From a virus: 21,125 nt of DNA. The DNA lies in IMG/VR virus record IMGVR_UViG_3300017770_000219, positions 1 to 21,125 of that record; one strand, given 5' to 3'. Positions 7,682 to 14,094 of the stretch are shown piece after piece (position 1 is the first letter of the stretch; the number at the start of each line of letters is the position of its first letter). Made by a program: the position numbers and the translations under genes. Under the pieces are notes generated by a model. The model was not told where the DNA came from. It worked only from the letters and a program-made list of their open reading frames with translations, and made no database searches.

Positions 7682-7947
7682 CAGAGAAAGGTGATGAGTT
7701 CGAGACCCTTGTACACTTTGTTCAACCTTCCGGCAGCTTTGACTGCCCGCTCTTGGTATCGCTGGTACATTGGGTAATTCGTTGTCTGTGCAAACCTTTC
7801 CATCAAACGGTGGTTTACCTCGACAACATGTTGGTAGTAGCTCTGCAATGAAAGTAAGAAGCATGCAATAGCTAACCAGCTCGCAACCACGATGATTGCA
7901 ACGGCCGCTGTGACAGCAACCACGTCAGTAATCCAAAGAATAGTCAT
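7681..7947 (-). CDS. Single-span membrane protein (88 aa)
   Basis: The start at 7947 (MTILWITDVV) overlaps the stop of the photoproduct-lyase-like gene (TAATG). An upstream alternative at 7974 would add nine residues. Residues 4-34 are strongly hydrophobic (VVAVTAAVAIIVVASWLAIACFLL in part) and form one long membrane span. The remaining ~50 residues are basic and helical (RLMERFAQTTNYPMYQRYQERAV) and probably face the cytoplasm. Coupled to the polymerase gene by TGATG. No family recognised; possible roles include tethering replication to the membrane, but this is speculation. Confidence 0.75.
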   Translation of the reverse strand: MTILWITDVVAVTAAVAIIVVASWLAIACFLLSLQSYYQHVVEVNHRLMERFAQTTNYPMYQRYQERAVKAAGRLNKVYKGLELITFL

Positions 7948-8816
7948 TAGAATATGTATCTGATTGTGTTCCAAGAAATTACACGGTCGTGTATTTCAGT
8001 GAAACGGTTAATAGCTTGACGCTTGATGTCGCGTTTGTAGCGTACATTCTTACCACCATACTGGCTGGTCTTGGGTTCCTGTATTGCAGGATTCCACAAG
8101 AGATGCTCAGCGGGTAGCTGGTCTTTAAGGTTACGCATGTGCTTCTTCTCTTCATGTGTGAGCATGATGCACTCGGACAATACAATGTCCTTGTTGCAGT
8201 GTGCGATACCATCATTGAGCTTCCAAAACAGCTCTTCGTAATCCTCTTCCCATCCATTGTATAAGATGATTGGGCTAAAGTTTACATGGATGTCGTAGCC
8301 TGAATCGATGAATTCGTCGATAGCTGCGATGCGCTCTGCAATAGGCGCGGTGTTGGGCTCTACCATGTCAGCGATACGCTGGGGCATGAGCGAAAAGCGA
8401 ATCCTTACCTTGCCCTCGGGGTTGAACTCGAGGAAGTGGCGTGGGATTGTCTTAGTAGCCATGCTTGCCATAGCAAGGTCGTGGTCACGGAAGAACGAGA
8501 ATATCTTCTCCCAATCGTGGAACTTCGCGTGTAGCGCAAAGTCCTCGTTACAAGAGATATCGTAAGAGATGAAATGAGGATGTGTCTGGTTGGGCTTCTT
8601 GACATCGGCATAGAAATGCACGTGTCTGTCGATAGCCTGTAGTATAGTGTCGGGGTTGCCCGCTACCGTGAGTCCCTCGGGCAGGTGTCGCTTCATGTAG
8701 CAGTAGCTACAGTTAAACAGACAGCCATAGCCGAATGAGGGTGAGATGTAATCAGTGGAGCGCCCGCTGTAGCGAATCTCCATTGACTTACGTTCAACCT
8801 GTTTTACGAGTGACAT
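7947..8816 (-). CDS. Spore-photoproduct-lyase-family radical SAM enzyme
   Basis: The radical SAM motif is GCLFNCSYCY (Cys32, Cys36, Cys39; CxxxCxxC), which binds the 4Fe-4S cluster and S-adenosylmethionine. Downstream segments match SPL proteins: ISYDISCNED, with a Cys (C89) where SPL has its hydrogen-donor Cys; VRIRFSLMP; EPNTAPIAERIAA; and SPIILYNGWEEDY, comparable to the SPL block ending in HEGWEEGY. SPL repairs thymine photoproducts in DNA without light. I chose ATG 8816; 8843 and 8783 are alternatives. At 289 residues it is a little shorter than B. subtilis SPL. The family is confident; activity on spore photoproduct in a non-sporulating host is not established, and other thymine lesions or RNA substrates are conceivable. 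Confidence 0.85.
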   Translation of the reverse strand: MSLVKQVERKSMEIRYSGRSTDYISPSFGYGCLFNCSYCYMKRHLPEGLTVAGNPDTILQAIDRHVHFYADVKKPNQTHPHFISYDISCNEDFALHAKFHDWEKIFSFFRDHDLAMASMATKTIPRHFLEFNPEGKVRIRFSLMPQRIADMVEPNTAPIAERIAAIDEFIDSGYDIHVNFSPIILYNGWEEDYEELFWKLNDGIAHCNKDIVLSECIMLTHEEKKHMRNLKDQLPAEHLLWNPAIQEPKTSQYGGKNVRYKRDIKRQAINRFTEIHDRVISWNTIRYIF

Positions 8817-9069
8817 AAATAGCAACAGCTGGAATACCGACACCGAGCATCATAGCCAGTACGAGTGCAAACGGGACAATCTCGAATCCGGGTACGTAAA
8901 GGGCAAGCCCTACCGATAAGGTAGCGCCAACGACCATCTTTATCATGAAGCCGCCTGCTACATAAGACATGCCCTGCTTGGGGTCTACCTGCATACCGAG
9001 GTAGCAAATAATAAAAGACACACCGCAGAGCAGGGCGCCTACGATTAGTCCTGTTAATGCTGAAATCAT
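8794..9069 (-). CDS. Small membrane protein with three predicted spans (91 aa)
   Basis: A 91-residue hydrophobic protein coupled to the sigma factor gene by ATGA (9069-9066). Three hydrophobic segments are visible at about residues 4-25 (LTGLIVGALLCGVSFIICYL), 38-60 (AGGFMIKMVVGATLSVGLAL) and 63-87 (IVPFALVLAMMLGVGIPAVAI), with a basic C-terminus (YVTRKTG). The topology has some resemblance to AtpI-like or holin-like small membrane proteins, but no diagnostic motif is present. Function unknown. Confidence 0.72.
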   Translation of the reverse strand: MISALTGLIVGALLCGVSFIICYLGMQVDPKQGMSYVAGGFMIKMVVGATLSVGLALYVPGFEIVPFALVLAMMLGVGIPAVAIYVTRKTG

Positions 9070-9530
9070 TGTGTTAAGAGTTGTTTGAGGTCTTGTCTGG
9101 CACGCATAATGGTTACCTTGACGTTCGAAAGACTTGTCCCTACGGACTCGGCGATAGTTTGCATCTCCATATTCTTAAAGTAATGCAGGACCATCAGCTC
9201 CCGTTTTCTCGGAGAGAGTGAATCAATAGCTTTGTGCAAAGCACTGTAGTCTCTATCTTCTTCAGGCTGCTCATCGTGTACGTGTATAAACTCTGTAGAG
9301 TCGTAGTCAGCGTCACGTCTGCGCAACTTAGAAAGGTCTATTGCCTTGTTACGGGCAATACGGTTAGCCCAAGCTTCAATAGGTCTGCCGTCCCAATCAT
9401 CCATTTTACTTATGATGGTGCGCAGTGTATGCGCTACGGCTTCTTGTTGGTCTTGAGTGTGTTTGGTTATGGACTTGGCTACCCGTGTAGCAACGGGTAC
9501 AACCAACTCCTCGATTTGGTGGTGAGTCAT
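9066..9530 (-). CDS. ECF-like RNA polymerase sigma factor
   Basis: A 154-residue sigma-70 family protein with only regions 2 and 4. Region 2 includes WANRIARNKAIDLSKLRRRDAD (about residues 54-75), which forms the RNA polymerase clamp contact and -10 recognition helix. Region 4 is a helix-turn-helix around SLSPRKRELMVLHYFKNMEM and SVGTSLSNVKVTIMRARQDL. An acidic linker (HDEQPEEDRD) joins them. This is the ECF (group IV) arrangement. It would direct host RNA polymerase to phage promoters. It is the first gene of the leftward replication operon, preceded by the hairpin 9548-9569, so it could switch on late or early gene sets. No anti-sigma gene was recognised, although the next gene encodes a small membrane protein. 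Confidence 0.9.
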   Translation of the reverse strand: MTHHQIEELVVPVATRVAKSITKHTQDQQEAVAHTLRTIISKMDDWDGRPIEAWANRIARNKAIDLSKLRRRDADYDSTEFIHVHDEQPEEDRDYSALHKAIDSLSPRKRELMVLHYFKNMEMQTIAESVGTSLSNVKVTIMRARQDLKQLLTQ

Positions 9531-9547
9531 CGTGAGGAGAAAAGAAA

Positions 9548-9569
9548 GGGGATGACCGTAGCCACCCCC
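9548..9569 (-). terminator. UACG-capped hairpin with T-rich tail
   Basis: On the minus strand the stem is GGGGGTGGC / GTCATCCCC (9 bp, two G-U pairs) with a TACG (UNCG-type) loop, followed by TTTCTTTTCT. It separates the phosphoesterase gene from the sigma factor gene and is the most terminator-like of the series. Confidence 0.8.
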
Positions 9570-9575
9570 TCTCGA

Positions 9576-10838
9576 TTAAACTAGGGTAAAGTCGAAGACG
9601 TTTGGTCTACCGTCTCCGTTGTTTTCAATGATTGTAATACCGGAGGTACTAGACCATCCGTTACTTTCACTGTACCAATTACCCGTAAAGATTGGCGCCA
9701 CTGAGATTGCGCGATAGTTCGCTTGGTCCCAATGGATAGTGTCAATCTTCTTGTACTGTGCTTTGCCGCGTCGACTGTGGTAGTGGCCGCCCAAGAGGAC
9801 GTTGTATGTGCCTTGCTCACCGTACTCCCAGAATGTCTGAACCATATCGTTCTTAGACAAACCGAGGTGGTTGTGAGTGAAAAGGTACCGAATACCATCG
9901 ATATTCTCGCTGACTATTGAGTGTGAGAAGTTGACGTTCAGTCCTGATTGCTCAAGCATGAACCCCAAAATCTGTGCAACACCGCCCTGACTGTCAATGT
10001 CTGCCTTGATAGTAGTTCTATCATGGTTACCAGACACAACTGTTACTCGTTCCAAGTTGTTAATTTGGGACAAAAAGTCACGGATGATGTTGTAGGCGAT
10101 AATCGTGACGTTAGCACCGTAGCCACCATACTCTAGCTGTTGCCAGCTGTTCATGTGGTTGAGGCCGGTGAAGGTCTCGATGAAATCGCCAAGCAAGGCA
10201 ACCTCGACCTTCTTGTAGTGAAAGCGGTTGATTTGCTCTGCTGCTTGATTTAGTCGGTTAACGACTACATCGTAACTGAAGTCATCAGTTTGCAACATGT
10301 CGGTTACCTTTGCACCGATGTGAAAGTCCGAAAGGACAGCCACTCCGGTACCGGCACCTTTAACCTTCTTAGTCTTGACCGTACGGACAGACTCAGTGTA
10401 GGCTTCCTGCACCTTAGTCAGGTCAACGTCAGCCGGGCCAACCGGCGCCAGTTTAACTTTGACTTGATAGTTTGTCTTGTCACCGGCATCCCAAGAGTTA
10501 CAAGTCCACGATGTGACTTGCCACTTATTGGTGTCGACTTCAAAGAAGTCAACAGCCTCATCGAGACTGGTGATAGACCTGCTGCCCTTGTAAGAGAACT
10601 CTTTTGAGCCATCCTCATTAGACGAGACAGAGGTGAGGTTGTCAGCGGCAACAGAAGATTTACTGTTGTCGACGACGTTGTGGACCGAAGCAGTTCCTGA
10701 CTTCACCGAAGCAGCCATCTTACGAAGGTTACGTTCGGATTTATCGGAGCCTGCTTCAATCGCGAGGCGGGCAATCTCAGCGTTTGAGGCACTAGGATTG
10801 TCCTTGACTAGCTTAGTCACTAGTTTGCGTGTACTCAT
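9576..10838 (-). CDS. Calcineurin-like metallophosphoesterase with N-terminal HTH-like region
   Basis: The 420-residue protein has the full set of metallophosphoesterase motifs: SDFHIG (D171, H173), LLGDFIE (D218), SGNHD (271-273), FTHNH (near 322) and GGHYH (H352, H354), which together bind two metal ions. The first ~45 residues (MSTRKLVTKLV, SNAEIARLAIEAG, SERNLRKMAA) look like a helix-turn-helix DNA-binding region, and a Ser/Thr-rich linker follows. Such proteins are found in many phages and may act as nucleases related to SbcD/Mre11 or as phosphatases. I chose ATG 10838 over a GTG at 10865 because it is preceded by GGAA and removes non-conserved residues. Nuclease rather than phosphatase activity is inference. 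Confidence 0.85.
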   Translation of the reverse strand: MSTRKLVTKLVKDNPSASNAEIARLAIEAGSDKSERNLRKMAASVKSGTASVHNVVDNSKSSVAADNLTSVSSNEDGSKEFSYKGSRSITSLDEAVDFFEVDTNKWQVTSWTCNSWDAGDKTNYQVKVKLAPVGPADVDLTKVQEAYTESVRTVKTKKVKGAGTGVAVLSDFHIGAKVTDMLQTDDFSYDVVVNRLNQAAEQINRFHYKKVEVALLGDFIETFTGLNHMNSWQQLEYGGYGANVTIIAYNIIRDFLSQINNLERVTVVSGNHDRTTIKADIDSQGGVAQILGFMLEQSGLNVNFSHSIVSENIDGIRYLFTHNHLGLSKNDMVQTFWEYGEQGTYNVLLGGHYHSRRGKAQYKKIDTIHWDQANYRAISVAPIFTGNWYSESNGWSSTSGITIIENNGDGRPNVFDFTLV

Positions 10839-10862
10839 GTTTCCAGTGTTAAGTACATATGT

Positions 10863-10881
10863 CACGAGGCCGTTGCCCGTG
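10863..10881 (-). other. Short hairpin between tiny gene and phosphoesterase gene
   Basis: Inverted repeat CACG-GGC / GCC-CGTG with one bulged base and a four-base loop. It lies just downstream of the 28-residue gene and upstream of the phosphoesterase start. No U tract follows, so a terminator role is uncertain. Confidence 0.4.
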
Positions 10882-10887
10882 ATAGGA

Positions 10888-10974
10888 TTAGTCGTCTAAT
10901 CTATTGCCAAAGTACAACATCAGCATAAAAAAGCCCAGACCAGTTATAAACAGTAGCCAATCAGGAATCGACAT
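10888..10974 (-). CDS. Tiny single-span membrane protein (28 aa)
   Basis: ATG 10974 lies one base after the stop of the exported-protein gene and the frame ends at 10888. The sequence is MSIPDWLLFITGLGFFML followed by MLYFGNRLDD: nearly all of it is one hydrophobic helix with an acidic tail. The tight spacing supports expression from the upstream message. Function unknown; small hydrophobic phage proteins of this kind often affect lysis or host membrane proteins. Confidence 0.6.
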   Translation of the reverse strand: MSIPDWLLFITGLGFFMLMLYFGNRLDD

Positions 10975-10975
10975 G

Positions 10976-11362
10976 TCAAAATTCGTCAACTAACATATAC
11001 AGCTTTACTCGGTGGTAACCGATAGCGCGGTACACATGAAACTTGGTTTTATTCTCATCCCATGTAGTGTATAGGTACTCGTACTGCGAAGGCCACTCGT
11101 CTGCGCAGTCAAACCCAAGCGAGATGTACTCGCTGTTCTGGTCAGCCCAAAGACCACGGCATACGACGTCTTTGTCTGCGAAGACAGCGCCGCTATCCGT
11201 AAGCAAGATTGAGGCTCGATGCGTGCCATGCTTGGTAAGCATGCCAGCCGCTTTGATGTTGATGTTTTGCCAGTCGTCAACGCCGGTTTGGTCGACTCGT
11301 TGTCCAAAGACAGTGGATGCGCAAAGCATCAGAGCAAAGAGGAGGGTGGGAATCTTGTTCAT
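10976..11362 (-). CDS. Exported protein of unknown function (128 aa)
   Basis: Begins with a signal peptide MNKIPTLLFALMLCASTVFG followed by Gln-Arg, consistent with signal peptidase I cleavage before Gln, a pattern common in Bacteroidota. The mature part (~108 residues) has several aromatic residues and Cys at two positions (VVCRGLW, FDCADEW) that could form a disulfide in the periplasm. The start overlaps the stop of the preceding gene (ATGA, 11362-11359). No family recognised. Periplasmic action such as host modification or superinfection exclusion is possible. Confidence 0.78.
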   Translation of the reverse strand: MNKIPTLLFALMLCASTVFGQRVDQTGVDDWQNINIKAAGMLTKHGTHRASILLTDSGAVFADKDVVCRGLWADQNSEYISLGFDCADEWPSQYEYLYTTWDENKTKFHVYRAIGYHRVKLYMLVDEF

Positions 11363-11787
11363 GTCCAGTAAAGATGGTCGTTTTGGTTATAGGCGCCGTA
11401 GTCCTTGTAACTACGGTCTTGGTCGTCTTTGGATGGAGCAGGCGTAAGCGTGCCTTCTCCGGTTTTCATGCGAGCATTGCTGTCAAGCTGTTCTACGCGT
11501 GGCATAACTAACTCAACATCAAAGAAGAGCGTGTCCGGAAGGGGACGCCCGTCAAGTTTGCTGCTGTCAATCATGTCTTGGACGCTTCCGTCAATAAACC
11601 TGACGTTGACGTCTCGGAATCCACGAGCAATGTATCCGTCACGGACAATCTTGCGAATCTCGAGAACCTTTTGAACGCGGTTAAGCGCCTCGACTCTAAG
11701 AATATCTGGGTAATCTTGTGCCGGAGACACAGAAATGCGTTCCACCCTACTAATAACGGGGTGGTCTTTGTAATCAAATCTAGACAT
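11359..11787 (-). CDS. Hypothetical protein (142 aa)
   Basis: Start placed at ATG 11787 (MSRFDYKDHPVIS), 45 bases after a UUCG hairpin, because upstream codons read through that hairpin and lack protein character. The protein has a central helical and basic region (ALNRVQKVLEIRKIVRDGYI) and an acidic, Asn/Asp-rich C-terminus (SKDDQDRSYKDYG). No conserved motif is recognised. It begins the small operon with the exported protein, the 28-residue membrane protein and the phosphoesterase. The sequence before the ATG is AT-rich (TTATTATTCTTTTTACC) with no Shine-Dalgarno element. Confidence 0.75.
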   Translation of the reverse strand: MSRFDYKDHPVISRVERISVSPAQDYPDILRVEALNRVQKVLEIRKIVRDGYIARGFRDVNVRFIDGSVQDMIDSSKLDGRPLPDTLFFDVELVMPRVEQLDSNARMKTGEGTLTPAPSKDDQDRSYKDYGAYNQNDHLYWT

Positions 11788-11831
11788 GGTAAAAAGAATA
11801 ATAAGTTGTAGTGGACGATGGCGCAGTACTT

Positions 11832-11851
11832 GGGGGACCCGAAGGCCCCCC
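11832..11851 (-). terminator. UUCG-capped hairpin
   Basis: Minus-strand stem GGGGGGCC / GGTCCCCC (8 bp with one G-U) and a TTCG loop. It lies between the structured gap 11852-12129 and the gene starting at 11787. No U tract follows, so it could be a terminator, processing site or 3'-end stabiliser. Confidence 0.65.
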
Positions 11852-12129
11852 GTTCCTGTCTTTCTCTCATACCTATCTTCCACAATAAGTGCCGGCGCAA
11901 ACACACGATACGACATGCAGACGATGCAACTGTGTTTACTTCTACTTTCTCGATGTAGCGTCGCCCCGTGTGCTTAATCAGTGCAAGGGGAAAACCTCTC
12001 TATCTTGTGGTCACAGAGATACCACCACGTATATCGGAACGTGGAACGGAAGCGCGCGTGCTTCAAACGGCTCGGGGATTGCGGTGCCGAGCTTCACCAC
12101 CAAGCCGGACCCTTGCGGGTTACTTGGAT
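11852..12129. other. Non-coding stretch with consecutive hairpins (ncRNA candidate)
   Basis: No convincing gene was found on either strand. The stretch contains three adjacent perfect inverted repeats: 12025-12044 (CCACGT, 8-base loop, ACGTGG), 12049-12064 (GAAGC, 6-base loop, GCTTC) and 12070-12092 (GCTCGG, 11-base loop, CCGAGC). A shorter ACCC/GGGT hairpin lies near 12109-12120. The series could be a structured RNA, a leader of the downstream gene, or part of a 3' untranslated region. Strand is not determined. Confidence 0.4.
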
Positions 12130-12282
12130 TTAGTTCTTCAGGTACACGGCGAGGACGCCGAGTGGACCAAAGAGAGCACCAATCCAAAAGGCTTGGATGC
12201 TGTTACCCCCATTACTGAGGGCAATCTCGGAAGCTGCGTAGCCCATGGCTGCACAGAAAACAACGTAAAAAGCAGCAATCAT
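12130..12282 (-). CDS. Small membrane protein with two predicted spans (50 aa)
   Basis: Starts at ATG 12282, overlapping the stop of the previous gene as ATGA, and ends at 12130. Two hydrophobic segments are visible: residues 1-17 (MIAAFYVVFCAAMGYAA) and 30-48 (QAFWIGALFGPLGVLAVYL), separated by a Gly/Asn/Ser turn, and the protein ends in Lys-Asn. The GALFGPLG motif resembles that of small inner membrane proteins of the superinfection-immunity or PLDc-N type, but the match is weak. Function unknown. Confidence 0.65.
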   Translation of the reverse strand: MIAAFYVVFCAAMGYAASEIALSNGGNSIQAFWIGALFGPLGVLAVYLKN

Positions 12283-12587
12283 GACTTCTTGGATTTAGAG
12301 AGTTTGATTTTTGCAGCTGTAGGCTTCTTAGCCATGAGCTTCTTGTATGCCTTGCCATCGCAAACAGACTCAGCCAAGAAGTGCGAGGGCACTTGGATTG
12401 GAGAGAACTTGCGTCCGGTGACAACACACGTCATCATCCACGCACCTTCGCTGTCATAGACAGGAGTGTTGGGGATGACTTGAACCCCGTATTTACCTTC
12501 AGGCTTCTGTCCGAGGACTGCTGTGGTGTTACGGGACAACTTGGGTAGCTCAGAGAGCTTGTGGAACTTCTTCATTTGAGGTGCCAT
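12279..12587 (-). CDS. Hypothetical basic protein (102 aa)
   Basis: Start at ATG 12587 (MAPQMKKFHKLSEL); an upstream TTG at 12629 is less likely because it falls close to the tRNA-like sequence. The protein is basic, with a beta-rich middle (YGVQVIPNTPVYDSEGAWMMTCVVTGRKF) and a Lys-rich tail (AAKIKLSKSKKS). A Lys-rich tail may indicate nucleic acid binding. No family recognised. ATGA coupling links it to the 50-residue membrane protein. Confidence 0.72.
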   Translation of the reverse strand: MAPQMKKFHKLSELPKLSRNTTAVLGQKPEGKYGVQVIPNTPVYDSEGAWMMTCVVTGRKFSPIQVPSHFLAESVCDGKAYKKLMAKKPTAAKIKLSKSKKS

Positions 12588-12641
12588 TGGTGCTAGTATT
12601 AGCGTGTGCCCGTCAGAGGTGGTGCACAATACCTATTAATA

Positions 12642-12689
12642 GAAGCGCTGCAGGAGTCGAACCTGCACGTAGACCGTCGCGCTTTCCAA
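12642..12689 (-). other. tRNA-like T-arm and acceptor fragment (degenerate tRNA, attP or tRNA mimic)
   Basis: On the minus strand a perfect T-arm is present: GCAGG, loop TTCGACT, CCTGC (12666-12650), followed by AGCGCTT. Upstream, AAGCGC (12684-12679) is complementary to GCGCTT, so the fragment can fold as an acceptor stem plus T-arm with only ~12 bases in place of the D and anticodon arms; those bases contain a possible ACG/CGT mini-stem. Alternatively, TTGGAAA at 12689-12683 could be an anticodon loop (GGA, Ser), making this the 3' half of a class II tRNA, as in attachment sites. No CCA is encoded. It begins directly after the stop codon of the lipoprotein gene. No complete tRNA can be drawn. 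Confidence 0.55.
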
Positions 12690-13028
12690 TCAGTATTTCC
12701 TGATTATGATTGTAAGTTCTTCTGTCTTGTTACAGACAAGCTTGTCAAAGCTAGCGTTGTAGATGAACTTAAAGTCTTCGTTCTCGTATTGGAGAAGAAC
12801 GCCAAGTTCGTTCCATGTAGAAGTAAACGTAGCGCCATCACCAATGGCAACGGAGTCGTTGACGAAGACGATAGACTCTTGGTAGGGGTCATTGTCTTCT
12901 TCGTAGATGTCGACCGTATAGGTCTCACCGTAAGAGAAGCCAAAGTTGGTAACCTGTGGCTCGTTCTCGATGGGAGTACAAGCGAAAAGCGTTGCGCTGA
13001 TAAGCGCAAAGATGAACATGTTTTTCAT
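12690..13028 (-). CDS. Lipoprotein of unknown function (112 aa)
   Basis: The N-terminus MKNMFIFALISATLFAC has a charged start, a hydrophobic core and a lipobox LFAC with Cys17, predicting lipid attachment after signal peptidase II cleavage. The residues after Cys (TPIENEP) are typical of Bacteroidota lipoproteins. The mature part is acidic and beta-rich (YGETYTVDIYEEDNDPY). It is preceded by the hairpin at 13058-13081, indicating a separate transcript. Phage lipoproteins can serve as outer spanins or superinfection-exclusion factors; nothing here distinguishes these. Confidence 0.78.
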   Translation of the reverse strand: MKNMFIFALISATLFACTPIENEPQVTNFGFSYGETYTVDIYEEDNDPYQESIVFVNDSVAIGDGATFTSTWNELGVLLQYENEDFKFIYNASFDKLVCNKTEELTIIIRKY

Positions 13029-13057
13029 GGGGAAGGGGGTTTCAAAGTAAGAAGTAC

Positions 13058-13081
13058 CCCCACCTCACTAGGAGGCAGGGG
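13058..13081 (-). terminator. Hairpin between lipoprotein gene and preceding gene
   Basis: Minus-strand stem CCCC-(T)-GCCTC / GAGGT-GGGG, with one bulged base and one G-U pair, and a 5-base loop, followed by TACTTCTTACTTT. It lies just after the stop of the 13102-13524 gene. Confidence 0.65.
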
Positions 13082-13101
13082 CACATTTGTCAGCTCTGCA
13101 A

Positions 13102-13524
13102 TCAGGCAGTCACCGTATCGGCAACTGGGTGTCCGTTCCAACGGAAAGCATTGCGAACGCTGCTTTCGAAGTTGGCATCGTCCTCGCTGGCAGGGACGAA
13201 ACAGGTGTACGTGTTGACATCACGCAGCAACGTGTTGCCGGAGACTTCGTCCTCAATCTGGTACGTCTCGACATCGCGTGTAGCGAGTGAGCCCACGACC
13301 GCAGTACCAACAGGGGCATTGAAGAGGTGGTTGTACGGAGAGTCCACGCCTTCTTGCCACGCGTTAAGCGTCTGGGTGGTGCTGTTGCCAAGCGCGTTGA
13401 CAGTAGCGCCTGTAACAGGGTGTACCATCGTGTTGAACGTGGTGCAGGTGAGGTTGATGGTCTTGAAATTGCGACCAGACTTGTCGATGCCCTCGCGGAC
13501 GGAAGTGATTTCGTTAAACGTCAT
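13102..13524 (-). CDS. Hypothetical protein (140 aa)
   Basis: A 140-residue protein flanked by hairpins on both sides, so probably a single-gene transcript. It is rich in Thr/Asn and beta-prone (NFKTINLTCTTFNTMVHPV), with no charge clusters. The N-terminal phrase ITSVREGIDKSGRNF recalls ITKVFGATKSEKNGKF at the start of the 16322-16648 protein, and both later contain an RDV motif, so the two could be distant paralogs. No known fold recognised. Monocistronic layout with strong hairpins suggests a stable, possibly abundant transcript. Confidence 0.78.
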   Translation of the reverse strand: MTFNEITSVREGIDKSGRNFKTINLTCTTFNTMVHPVTGATVNALGNSTTQTLNAWQEGVDSPYNHLFNAPVGTAVVGSLATRDVETYQIEDEVSGNTLLRDVNTYTCFVPASEDDANFESSVRNAFRWNGHPVADTVTA

Positions 13525-13564
13525 TGTGTTGTAAATAAAAAGTGTTTGTGATACTAGAGAGTTG

Positions 13565-13598
13565 CTAGCCCCCCACTCGTATCAAGGTGAGGGGCTAG
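13565..13598 (-). terminator. Strong 12-bp hairpin
   Basis: On the minus strand, CTAGCCCCTCAC pairs with GTGGGGGGCTAG over 12 bp with one G-U and a 10-base loop. It separates the 62-residue gene from the 140-residue gene. The tail CAACTCTCTAGT is only moderately T-rich. Confidence 0.75.
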
Positions 13599-13604
13599 GG
13601 AAAC

Positions 13605-13793
13605 TTAGAGGTAGGAAGCAACGAGCGCGTCCATCATGGCCTCATCTTGGAAGAAGAGAAAGGCCTCGCGGACATGTTGTTGCTCTGACTTGGGCGCGTG
13701 TTGCTTGAGTTGAATGTACTCGTTGCGACGTACGCTGGACAGGTTGCGGACTGAGGCTTTGATACCGTCAATCCTTGTTTTGCTTGTTGGCAT
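13605..13793 (-). CDS. Hypothetical small protein (62 aa)
   Basis: A 62-residue basic helical protein (RIDGIKASVRNLSSVRRNEYIQL, then EQQHVREAFLFFQDEAMMDAL). It overlaps the upstream gene by 26 bases, in keeping with the coupled cluster 13605-14834. Two predicted amphipathic helices could form a small DNA- or protein-binding module. No family recognised. Confidence 0.68.
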   Translation of the reverse strand: MPTSKTRIDGIKASVRNLSSVRRNEYIQLKQHAPKSEQQHVREAFLFFQDEAMMDALVASYL

Positions 13794-14094
13794 GGTCAGA
13801 GATTTGTCTGATTATTTGGTCAACAGTTGGCTCTGCTTCAAGTGTTTTGATACACTTTTGGCATCGCGCGCATTCCTCGTAGTACTCGGATTCTTCAAAG
13901 AAACCAAGTGCTGCTTGCAGCTCCTGCTTCCACTGTACGCGGGGCAGGGTAATGTAATTGCCCGAAGGTTCTTCTATTTCGATAGAGCCTTCGTTAAACT
14001 GGATACCGTACTCGATACTCGTGATGATGCGTTGGACAGCTTCGACTACTGTGTGAAACAGTGGGTCGTTGTCCGGGTCAAAAGTCTGGCTCAT
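13768..14094 (-). CDS. Hypothetical acidic protein, tandem paralog A (108 aa)
   Basis: Start at ATG 14094 (MSQTFDPDNDPLF); an upstream TTG is less likely. The central part WKQELQAALGFFEESEYYEECARCQKCIKTLE resembles the neighbour at 14078-14455, which has LEELKHYLTVLEDFEEYEQCAKVFACMREI. The shared order is a hydrophobic helix, an E-E-x-E-Y motif, Cys-Ala, then a Cys four to five residues later. This suggests tandem duplication of a helical hairpin protein. Overlap of 17 bases with its neighbour supports co-translation. Function unknown; the Cys residues might bind a metal or form disulfides. Confidence 0.7.
   Translation of the reverse strand: MSQTFDPDNDPLFHTVVEAVQRIITSIEYGIQFNEGSIEIEEPSGNYITLPRVQWKQELQAALGFFEESEYYEECARCQKCIKTLEAEPTVDQIIRQISDHANKQNKD

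Noticed and set aside
7682-7864. N-terminal extension of the DNA polymerase
   Set aside because: Overlaps the upstream membrane protein gene and lacks family-like sequence; ATG 7681 gives a TGATG overlap and a normal exonuclease start.
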